Made by a program: the position numbers and the translations under genes | The notes under the pieces: generated by a model | Told to the model about the DNA's origin: nothing | The model's input: only the letters and a program-made list of their open reading frames with translations | The model's database searches: none | Part shown: positions 31,262 to 41,900 of the stretch, piece after piece | How the letters are laid out: each line of letters begins with the position of its first letter | Numbering within the stretch: position 1 is the first letter of the stretch | DNA from: Hirundichthys speculiger | Lineage: Eukaryota > Chordata > Actinopteri > Beloniformes > Exocoetidae | Direction: 5' to 3' | Length of the DNA: 64,000 bases | Assembly (NCBI GenBank): GCA_018398805.1 | Contig: JAGFBZ010000817.1 | Coordinates: 310,001-374,000 of the forward strand

Positions 31262-31442
31262 TTTTTTTTTTTTTTTTGGCACTAGTGGCCTTTTCATAGT
31301 GAAGATAGAGAGGAAAGAGGGCAGAGAGAGAACGAGGGAGTCACACAGCAAAGGGTCGTACAGTCCGGGTGTTGAACCCGTGACCAGCTGCACAAGGGCT
31401 ACAGCCTTTACGTGGGCCGCATGCCCTAACCGGCGTGGCCCA
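31262..31442 (-). mobile_element. tRNA-derived SINE with 15-bp target duplication
   Basis: Flanked by the perfect duplication CACATCACTATCTTT (31247-31261 and 31443-31457). On the minus strand the head reads GCCGGTTAGGGCATGCGG (A-box-like) and CACGGGTTCAACACCCGG (B-box-like), then a GA-rich body, AAAAGGCCACTAGTGCC and a poly(A) tail, seen as a T run at 31260-31278. Same family as 21170-21363. Confidence 0.85.
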
Positions 31443-31459
31443 CACATCACTATCTTTGT

Positions 31460-32356
31460 CTTAATCTGTGTGAATGAAAGCAGAGAGTAAAAGGAAGAGC
31501 ATAAGCAGCAGAGAAATGCTTTTCACAACGTGCTCTGTTTGAGACAAGCAGAAATGTGTTGCTGGTACTGTCTGTGGTTTGGTTGCTGCTGCAGAGCTGC
31601 TTTGCTGAATGCTGATTTTGATCTTTTGATATAGTGGTGTAGATTGAAAGATTGTTTTATTTATTATAATTTAATTGCAATTTCATTAAATGCTTTTGAA
31701 GTATGCATGGGTAGAGAAAGTATGAGAGAGCATGGGGACATGCATGGGAAGTTTCTGGGCCTCTGGACATTCTGTATCTTTTTCCAACAGAGACGCAGGT
31801 AAACACACAGAAATGGACACCAACAAGAAAGCTAGACCTCAGTAGCAAGATTCTCCTGAAATAACAGACATTCTTTCACAGCCTCCCCCATATCCACACC
31901 CAGAAACACAAAGCAGAAACAGATGTGGAATCAGAGCGGATACAGTCAGGCATTAGTTGGTCAGTGTCCTTATAAGGATTTACTTTCCCTGTATTTTTTT
32001 TTTTTTTTTAGCCCTTTGACATTGTTTTTTTTTTAGTTTAGTAGAATTGTGGACCTAATGTTAAGCTTGCATTCCCTGGTTCAAAAAAAGAATAGGTCAC
32101 CACTTGTATTTAACTTACTGATGCATCAGGTTGCTTTTTACTCTGTAAACAATCATGTTGGAAGATGCATCCTGGGGTTGGAAATGTCTGTTTAAAAAGA
32201 GCTAAATTATTGATCTAATCTATCAAGATCTGTCTTTATGTATCTATCTTGTAATTTAGACACAGACATGTTTCTTGCAGACATCCAAATGTGAGAAATT
32301 CACATGTTGATGAAACACTCATTACATTGGCTCAAAAAGTGCCTGAGTGATCCAGT
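31460..32356. other. DNA with no recognised feature
   Basis: Non-coding, AT-rich, with T runs at 31997-32009 and 32023-32032. No exon or repeat terminus is convincing. Confidence 0.45.
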
Positions 32357-32364
32357 ACATAAAC

Positions 32365-33445
32365 TAGAGATGTCCTGATCCAGCATTTTGAACTTCCGAT
32401 CCGATACCGATATTTATTTGTACTTCCGATCCGATACCGATATCTGCCGATACCGATACCGGCCTATCTGAGCATGTATTAAAGTTTAAAGTCATTTAAC
32501 CAACTTACTTTGTTGTCAGACTCATGCTGAATAGGGTTTTACTCCTGATAATAACTAGCCAGCTGAATTAGGTGCATTTGAATAATACACATTGGTTGGT
32601 AACGAGAAACGGACCTATTTATTTAACAAATCAACACAAAATAGACAAAATGATAAATAACAAACAGAAATGACATCAGTAAACCACGGCTTTACAAGCC
32701 ATAAGTGCAGATAATATTGTTAATTGTATTAAGCAAACACAACCTGATTTTAACCGTCTATTAACAGCATTAGTACCTGTGCTTTGACACTGTTCAGTGG
32801 CAGTTTGTCACGATTCCCAAACGTCCCAAACGGAGGGGGGGGGGGGGTGGAGAGGAGCTCGAGTTGTCTCGCGCGGGGGGCGGGGTGTTTGTGGGCTGTG
32901 CACTGTGCCCGACAGAGAGAGAGCAGTGTTGCCAACTTAGCGACTTTGTCGCTATATCTAGCGACTTTCCAGACCCCCCTGGCGACTTAATTTGTAAAAA
33001 GCGACTAGCGACAAATCTGGCGACTTTTTCTGGTGATTTAGCGACTCACTGGCACTCAAACCGCTAGGTTTGAAGCCATCACTTGGCTGCTGATGGCTGC
33101 TGTCTGCCTCGCGAGCCGCGCTTCTCTCTCTTTCTCTCCCTCTGTCGGGCACAGTGCACAGCCACAAACCAAACACCCCGCCCCCCGCGCGAGACAACTC
33201 GAGCTCCTCCTGAAGGTGTGCTGGAAAATGCGGACCGGATATTAGGGAAACACAGAGCAAGACCTGGAATGGGTTATCTGAATAATGCGCTGCGCGGTGC
33301 GCTGGAAAACCCGGAACGGACTATCGAAAAAAACTGGATCGGAGTCTGGATCAGCATTTTTAGGGCTTGCCGATCCGATACCGATCCGCATTTTTGCTCA
33401 TATCGGCGGCCGATCCGATACGAATATCGGATCGGGACACCTCTA
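32365..33445. mobile_element. non-autonomous hAT element with internal hairpin
   Basis: Starts TAGAGATGTCCTGATCC and ends GGATCGGGACACCTCTA. A perfect 8-bp target duplication, ACATAAAC, lies at 32357-32364 and 33446-33453. Both ends are rich in CCGATACCGATA repeats. The centre carries a GC-rich inverted repeat (32849-32928 with 33125-33210). No transposase is present. Confidence 0.9.
32849..33210. repeat. GC-rich inverted repeat inside the hAT, around a CGACTT-rich core
   Basis: Arms share GGAGCTCGAGTTGTCTCGCG and GTGCACTGTGCCCGACAGAG with their complements. Between them lies a segment starting GTGTTGCCAACTTAGCGACT with five or more GCGACTT-type units, which looks like a separate small element. 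It is strikingly GC-rich against its AT-rich surroundings. Confidence 0.8.
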
Positions 33446-33454
33446 ACATAAACA

Positions 33455-34160
33455 CACATGTTTAAGACATTGAGATGAGGAGGAACTGCTATCATGCATT
33501 AAACTGTGAAATTACAGCTATGTCTATATTAAAATACAAAGACTTGCGTTCTCACTAAGTCTTAAGGTAAACAATGCAGTTCTTTAATCTTCATTTCTGT
33601 TTATCTAGGGTGCGATCTATGTATTGACTACAGTTGCAAATACCTTTAAAGTACCTTGAATACATTAACAATACATTAACATACAATAACATAGACCTTT
33701 GAGTTCTTAGGCTTCACAGTAGTATTTTGTCCTTTCAGAGCTTGGTTTTACAAAGATGTTGGTTTATTTCAGCCTACTGTATGTGGACCTTTTCACCCCC
33801 CTGACCTTTTCACTTATATTCCTATAACAAAAACTGTTTAAAACTGGTAATAAACTTAGCCCCTGTTATTGATATCAATTAGTTTAAACTCTTGCTCTAC
33901 TGTGGTGCATTTTATCTTACACTTCCTACTATTTTCCATTATCATTGGAGGATGACCCAGGCCTCGTCATTGTTGATCTTGCAGCCAGATCAGACCACTG
34001 TCTCTTTGCGTCAATAGTGACCAAGGTTGTTAACCTTCTGTCCTCTTTTTTTAGACTGACATTCTGATTAGCAATGCAAACATACACTTTGGCAACAATT
34101 AGAAAGAACTTTGAACTGTGTGTAAGAAGAAGACATGATGAAAGAGACAAACACATATGT
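33455..34160. other. DNA with no recognised feature
   Basis: Non-coding sequence between two hAT elements, with no exon signals of interest. Confidence 0.45.
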
Positions 34161-34168
34161 GCTCAAAC

Positions 34169-35184
34169 TAGGGATGCTAATTTTGGATTTTTTTTACTGT
34201 TAACCGACGCCCTTTAACGATTAATAATCGTTAACCGATAAGATTTAAATGCCCTTACATGCTGCCATTCCGACATTCCGACATGCTGCCATTCCGACAT
34301 ACCACCATTTAGACACATCACCATCCCGAAATACCGCTATTCTGACACACAAACATCCCACCATTCCGACCCAGCTGATCCGCCCGGGAGAGTTGGCTGC
34401 CACGATGTTGTGCGCGTTGTCGTAGACGCATGCGGACACTTATCAGCTGTGTGTTTACCTGGCATGCTCTGCGTTAACAGGACGGCAGAATTAGCTTTTC
34501 AGTACTCATCGATATAGTGACATGTAATTGTCACGTAGCTCTCTGTTGTTAGCACGGTCCAGCAGTCCGTTGTAATAGCCACGAACTTAGTACTTGCAAG
34601 TCGCGTTTTCAGTTCCTTTTTCCTCTCCTCAAAATGAGCCTCTAATCGTCGGGTAATAATCGGTCTTGATGGAATTTGGTAATTAGGCTCGATATAGTCC
34701 ATTAGCTCCTGGAAGCCTTCACCACTGACTACACTGATGGGCAAAATGTCTTTTTCCACCATTGAACATATTTTTACGTTATCTTCTCAGACCGCCACGC
34801 GTCACACTTTCTCCCGGCCATCATGGAGGGCAAAGTTCGCTGCGATGGTCCTCCATCGTCTGATGCTGGATGCTTGTTTCTTCAGTGGTACTGCATTGTA
34901 CTCGTACTGCTGGAGTATTTCAGTGCTGTACCGCATAATTTGCAAATGACCTCCTCCCCTTTCCAGTCGAAATTGTCCCACACAGAACTCCTTTTTGCTC
35001 TCTTCATCTTCTCTGTAAAGTGGGGTGTGATGGAAAGCACGTGATGGCATGTGTTGCACCTGTCGACACGCCCCTATGAGTTGATTGAATTACGGAGCTT
35101 AAAAACAAAATTGACCATTAGTATTAATCGGTTAGAGTTACTGTTATCGTTTAACGGTTATACGGTTAACCATGTGCATCCCTA
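34169..35184 (-). mobile_element. hAT element with decayed transposase fragments
   Basis: Starts TAGGGATGCTAATTTTGG and ends CATGTGCATCCCTA. The flanks GCTCAAAC (34161-34168) and GCGCAAAC (35185-35192) are an 8-bp target duplication with one change. Minus-strand frames read ILPISVVSGEGFQELMDYIE and KFVAITTDCWTVLTTESYVT, the ZBED-like hAT core around its first catalytic Asp region. Upstream of a stop is RSAFHH-type sequence from the N-terminal part. The catalytic C-terminal half is missing. Confidence 0.85.
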
Positions 35185-35192
35185 GCGCAAAC

Positions 35193-35637
35193 ACATACAC
35201 AAGTAGTTGTACAGTTTATTTTGGAGAGTTGAGATAGAAGGAAGACATGTGCAAGCAAAGGCTGAGTAAAAGATAACAATGAACTTATCATTGAGAATGT
35301 AAACTATAACATTTTCCATTTGTAAAAGACATTCAAAGTATCACCTTAATTACATGTCAAATGAGAAGCTAAATAGATTGTTCAACCGAAATGCAGATTG
35401 TTTTTCTGCCTTAGATTGATTATGATCAGACACTTGTGCAGTCTGTAATTAATATTTTTGTGTAATTTTAAAAATGTAGTACAATTTATTGGATGTCTGT
35501 GTATATGAATGAAACATTGAGCGGTTATTGAAATGATCACCATATACAGTACTAATTGTGTTTTTCTTTTCTTTCTTCCTCTTTCAGCTCTGCTATATCT
35601 TGCTCTTAACCAGACTTTCTTCTCCTCCTCTCAACAG
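35193..35637. other. end of rnf19a first intron
   Basis: AT-rich sequence leading into pyrimidine tracts and two acceptors, CTTTCAG ending at 35587 and CAACAG ending at 35637. Either could open the first coding exon of rnf19a. Confidence 0.6.
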
Positions 35638-35918
35638 GTTCTGTTGCATCAGTTTCTCAGCAAGTGACCCCCCACCCTTTCGCCAAAATCCGGCTATTAG
35701 AAGTTACGAGGTTGTTCAGGAGAGGCCACCATGTCTTAAACACAGAAGGGCCCTCTGGAGCACCGTCCCCCCACCCTGGACCCCCCTCTCCCTTTCCCAT
35801 CAATCACCTTAACCCTTCTCCCAGCCCTATTCAACTCCCAGACCTCTCAGCACATGTGAGGGAAAGGCTACCTAGCCCTGGCTCCCCGGTGGCACGCCCC
35901 TCCCCTCCCTCCGGAGAG

Positions 35919-38900
35919 ATGAGCATCCAGGGGCAGCGGCAGCTGGGTGGTGGAAGCAGTTGTATAATGGGTTCTGACAGAGACCTACAGTCCACTGCTT
36001 CCTCCATCTCCCTGCCCTCTGTGAAGAAGGCTCCGAAGAAGAGGCGCTTCTCCCTGGCCTCTCTTTTCAGAAGACGAGGGAGGGAGTCCAAAGTAGGGCG
36101 CCCAAGGTCCCGCGAACTCCAGCATCGTGGATCTGGAGGGCTCGGAGGAGTCGAGGGTATTGCCAGCATTGAGAGCATCCACTCTGAGATGTGTAATGAT
36201 AAGAACTCTGCCTTCCTCCCAGTGGCTACCAACGGATCTGCTTCAGCTAATGCTGCCTCCACCTCATCTGCCTCAGGGCCTTCCTCCTCTACCTCCTCCG
36301 TCTCCAAGGTAGGGGTCGGAGTGGGTGCAGAGCTACTTGAGTGCCCTCTGTGCCTTCTACGCCACTCAAGGGAGAGCTTTCCTGACATCATGACCTGTCA
36401 CCACCGATCCTGCATGGATTGCCTTCGCCAGTATCTGCGGATTGAGATCTCAGAGTCACGTGTCAATATAAGCTGCCCTGAGTGTTCAGAACGCTTTAAC
36501 CCACATGATATCCGCATGATCCTGGGAGATCGAGCGCTCATGGAGAAGTATGAGGAGTTTATGCTGAGGAGGTGGCTAGTCGCCGATCCAGACTGTCGGT
36601 GGTGCCCTGCGCCAGACTGTGGGTAAGCAGTGCATTTAAACATAGCATAATAGCAATGGGCATTGTGTGCAAAAAATAATAATGGTAATGTTTATTTAGG
36701 CACTTTGTGGATATTTGTTTTTTTTGTTTTTTTTGTAGTATATTAAATCACCATAAACATATTTTTAGAAACTGCTCCTGTTGTTGAGTTTAAATGTAAA
36801 ATCGGCATTTAGTGAGAAGTTAGTTTTCATCTGTTTTACTATGCTAGCCTTTAGCGTAGTGCTACAAGGTTTTTTTTGCAGTCTTGGAAATTTAATTGAA
36901 TATTATCTGTTCTTACCATTTTCCAGGTTAAAGAAGGTAAGTGCATTTAAAAAAAATCTGTGAATATGGAAAACCATTTTCTTATCAGACAGATGAGTTC
37001 AAGAGATTATGAGCATTTTAATTGACTCTTCGGTAAGCACCGTCCCCTCCCGCTTCTCCCTCGTTACTGTTGCTAGGTCGGACACTCTTGCTGCTCCTGC
37101 GTTAAGGACTGTGTTATCTGGCTATATTACCCCCCGTTGTTTTTTTTTTTTTGTACTTTCAGAAGAACAGAAATAGCTGTACGATTAAAGGTAGCATTTT
37201 TTTCTTGGATTTTCTTCCCTGCTTTTTTTTGTTTGTTTGTTTTGGAACAAGAAACCAAGTAGGGACATACTGCTGAACACAACCAGGTCTTTTATAGTTA
37301 GCTCGAAGATACATCTTATGCTGCAGCTAATAGTTCCTCATTCTTTGGTTGTTGAAGGAATGAGGAACTACTTGCTGCTTGTTAGGATTGAATAACTTGG
37401 TTTCAACTGAAACATTAACCAGTGCAGTAGTTTTCCAGTAGGTGGCTCTTATTTATTTGCTTAGTTAAATCCAAGTGGTGACTTTTTTTTTTTCCAGCCA
37501 ATGTCTTTCTTTGTGGTGCCTTGTATCAGTGCTTCATATAGAGGCCAGTGCAGCAGTGCAGTAACAAGCAACTTCAGCAGTAAACAGCAAATTTAAGATG
37601 GTGAAAGGATTAATATGAGGTTGTCCTGTTTATACACTGCCTGGCCAAAAAAAGTCGGCACCAAATAAAAGGTTGTACACTAATATTTCGTTGGACTGCC
37701 TTTAGTTTTGACTACAGCACTCATTCACTGTGGCATTGTTTCGATAAGCTTCTGCAATGTCACAAAACCCATTTCCATCCAGTGTTGCATACGTTTTTCA
37801 CCAAGATCTTGCATTGATGATGGTGGTTTCTGCAATCTCCTTAGATGTTTTCTCTGCGTGATGCATGTGAATGATTTGACCCTTCTCAAACAGACTAACA
37901 TCTTTTCCATGACCACAGGATGTGTCTTTCGACATGGTTGTTTAGGAAATGAGAAGCAACTCATTGCACCAGTTAGGGTTAGATAACTTGTTGCCAGCTG
38001 AAAGATAAGCGCCCATGCAGTAATTATCCAATAGGAGGCTCGTAGCTATATGCTCAGTTAAATCCAGTTGGCAACTTGTTGTTTTTTTTTTTTTTTTGGC
38101 CAGACAGTGCAGTTCAGATGGAATGGCACCAAAATTCTGTAGTGGGACACTTGTGTATAGATCATAATGCAGAGGAACATAAGCAGACAGTGTGGGTTTG
38201 CTATTAAAGAAACTCAGGTTAATATTAATATTTTAAATCAGTTTCTCTATGTTAGAGGGCTTCTTTTTTTGCCAACAGATACATTTTTTATGCATTAATT
38301 TTTATATTTGTGTCATTTGCTTATAAACGTGATAAGTAATCTTATTACTTATTGAGAGATTCAGTGTGTCATGTGATCTTACATATGACACTTTTTTCCC
38401 CTTTTATTCTGAGATGGCGCAATAGTGAATTTGTGTAAGTGTTTTTTTTTTTGTCCTTTCCCAGATATGCAGTAATAGCGTTTGGGTGTGCCAGCTGTCC
38501 AAGACTCACGTGTGGAAGGGAGGGCTGTGGTACTGAGTTCTGTTACCACTGTAAGCAGCTGTGGCATCCCAACCAGACCTGTGATGCAGCACGACAGCAG
38601 AGAGCCCAGAGCCTCCGGCTTAGAACTGTGCGGTCGTCTTCACTCAGCTACAGTCAAGAGAGCGGAGCTGCTGGTAGGCTGATGAAACACAATGTGATAC
38701 ATAAATACACGAATTGCTCTCTTTTTTTTTTTTTTTTTCCTTTTTCTATTCCTTTCTCAAAGCAAATATCATTTAATGTTGATGTGAGTTGTAATAATGT
38801 CCATTTCATTTCAATGAAAAAGGGTAATTATTGGAACTTCCAAAAATTTGGCCCCTTAGTTCAAACTAAAATTCTTTTAAAACTTGTTTCTTATGTTTAG

Positions 38901-41900
38901 CACATCTTATTGAATGAATGTTTGACTTATGTTCCCGGACTTAATAGACCCCATTTGTTTGTTGGAGCTGTATGTGTAACCACATGTGGTTTTGACAGCA
39001 GATCAAGGTTTTGTAAGAAGACTGTTATGACTGGTTGGTGCATAAATGTGAGTTAATTGCTTGTCCTTGGTTTTTACTTTTATGCATCATTTTCTGTTGA
39101 TCTCAGCAGATGACATTAAACCATGTCCACGCTGTGCTGCTTATATCATCAAAATGAATGATGGCAGCTGTAACCACATGACTTGTGCTGTCTGTGGCTG
39201 TGAGTTCTGCTGGCTCTGCATGAAGGAGATCTCAGACTTGCACTACTTGAGGTTTGTTTCTGGATCCATATTTAGTGCAGTAAATAGTCACACCCTCACA
39301 GTTTTAGAAAACACAAATAACATTGCATCTGAAAAAATCAGTATAAATAAAATGTATAATTAATTGTTTTGTTTATTTATTGTAGTTTACATTTAATTGT
39401 TTAAGGGTCCAGGTTTTTTTTTCTATTTCTCCTTATTTCCCCACTTCTGTTTTAGTCCATCAGGCTGTACTTTCTGGGGGAAGAAGCCATGGAGCAGGAA
39501 GAAGAAGATTCTTTGGCAGCTGGGAACTCTCGTGGGCGCCCCTGTCGGCATCGCGCTCATTGCTGGCATAGCTATCCCTGCTATGATCATTGGCATCCCT
39601 GTATATGTGGGAAGGAAGGTGAGACTTTACAGACATGAGAGTCAGCTGAAGTTTACAGAAATTAAAGTGTTTATAATCATTATTCTTATGGTTTTCAATG
39701 TTTGGATGAAGTTTTAATTATTTGTATAGACTTTTGGTTAAGAAATTATACTTAGCATTGTAATGTATATAAAGTTTAAATCATAATGGTGCACGAGTAG
39801 TGTAAATAATAGTATCTCCTCTGAGCTCTTCTCACACTACTGTTTCAGTTATGTAACTTTTGACATTTCATGGTTGTCAAGACTCAAAGTAAACATGTTC
39901 CCTGGGCAGAATCAAGTAATTACCAAGTTATGATAAGAAAATCTATGTACATACTGAAAAATGTTTTTCCCCATCTAATTCACAATTGTTCATAATCTTT
40001 CAATATATATATACACACATATATATATGTATACACAGTGGACTTAAAGTATTCCGGCACCATGCCGGATCTCCGGCGTTTGACTCTGATTCAGGATTTT
40101 AAAAAAACACATATACACAAACAGAAACACGTTATCTCTGAGTGGTCCTGAATGCAGGTTAGGTGAGCAGGTGGTTTTTTTCTCCCGTAATCAGAAGAAT
40201 GGAGGCAAAATTCAAGTGTATTCAGGGCCTGGACAGAGGAAAGGGGCGGGGACGGAGAGCCGGTTGGGAGCTGCTGCCAGAAGCTAAGGAAGCCTGGTAC
40301 CTGATTTAGTGTTGTGCTCCAAGAAGCTAGTCTATGCAACTAGCGGCAAAAAGCTCTTCGCCCTCACGTTGGAGACGCCGTGGTATAAAACAGCTGTTCG
40401 CGGGCTCCGATACACAACAAGCCATTACCGGAGCAACAGCCACAGCGGATGTAGCGGCCCCAATGAGCAGGTCGTATTTGCGACTTGAAAATATGCGTGT
40501 GCTCGTTCACTGCGGAACAAGACTTAACATAAACGATCGCTCCAACCGCTTGTAGATCCATGTAAAAAGTAGTGGTTGATAAAAACGCTTTACAAAACTG
40601 TCCGTTTCCACTCAGCATGCCAGTTATATGAACACACATGACATAGCTCCAGAGTTAAAGAAACATCTGTCTGATCAGCTCCAAGGATGGATGTTTCTCT
40701 AAATGTTGATTAAGCAACAACCCAAAACATGGAAAAACACTGAATGTAATGGGTCGCTATTTTAATGATGATGCAACCAGAGTAATATCTAATAATCCAA
40801 TAACTGCCTCTGCAAATACAAATGTTAAAGAGGAGACGAGTCAAGACCCAATGGATTGTATTTCCTATAACTTCATTTGCCATTGTTTTGAGCAAAAATA
40901 ATGGAAAAGTTGCAATTAGTTTTTTTTTTTTGTACAAATTGCCCTTTACTGAATTAAATAGTTGCTAAATGAATCAGATTAATTGGCTTGACTGAGTTTC
41001 ACATGTTTTCAATTATAAGTTAATAACCTTTACTTCCTAAAATTCACATTTAAATTGTTGGCTACCTTTTATATTACCAAGCACAATGCCAAAAAGTTGC
41101 CAATAATGTGTATGCGTTGGAACCACTGCACCCCCGGAAAAAAGTTCAGGCTCAGGATTTTATTTTACTTTAAGCTCTGTACACAAGAACAGGTTAAGTT
41201 CCTAATGTTGAATCTGCATCCTGGTGGGTCACTTATGCCAGGTTATGATGGACACAAGTCACTTACACTTTTCATATGAAAGTGTGCACTCTTATAATTG
41301 ATTCACTTAAAAAACAAGAAATATGGTGACTTTTTATTTTTTTATTTATAAATATATATTAGTAAGGAATCCCTTAACATTTAGCTTGCACCTTAACAAT
41401 GAACTACTTAATAGGAATAGTCCAGAGTTAAAACATAGGGAGAATTGAAATCACTTACTTATTTTGTCATAAATATATATTTAACACTGGAGAAGATCCT
41501 CTCCACCCAAACAATGTAATAAGATGCTTTTTCTTCTGAATTTCAGCATTTCTTTTCAGCACTCAAGTACTTGTTAAATATTCCCAACAATTTAGTCCTC
41601 AAGCAACAAACAAAAACAAAATGGCCTTGATTGTTGATTAATAAGGACAAGAAACATAATTTTTACTCATTTATGTATGACTAATATTTGTAGGATCAGA
41701 AGTTCAGCTTCACTGTTTCCTATGTCAGTCTGTGATTTGTGTGTCCTCTCTATTTCAGATTCATAACCGCTATGAAGGCAAAGATATTACCAACCATAAA
41801 AGGAACATGGTGATTACCGGTGGAGTGACTCTCTCTGTCATCGTGTCCCCAGTGGTGGCTGCAGTCACTGTTGGTCAGTTATCTCTTCAACCTCTCTTTC

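Noticed and set aside
31350..31442. tRNA-like sequence with A- and B-box motifs
   Set aside because: It is the head of a SINE with target duplications and a poly(A) tail, not a functional tRNA gene.
35664..35918. Upstream extension of the rnf19a frame
   Set aside because: The frame is open but contains no ATG and is Pro-rich. It is treated as 5' UTR, with 35919 as the start.
35831..36391. 186-codon minus-strand frame
   Set aside because: A shadow of the GC-rich first coding exon of rnf19a on the opposite strand.
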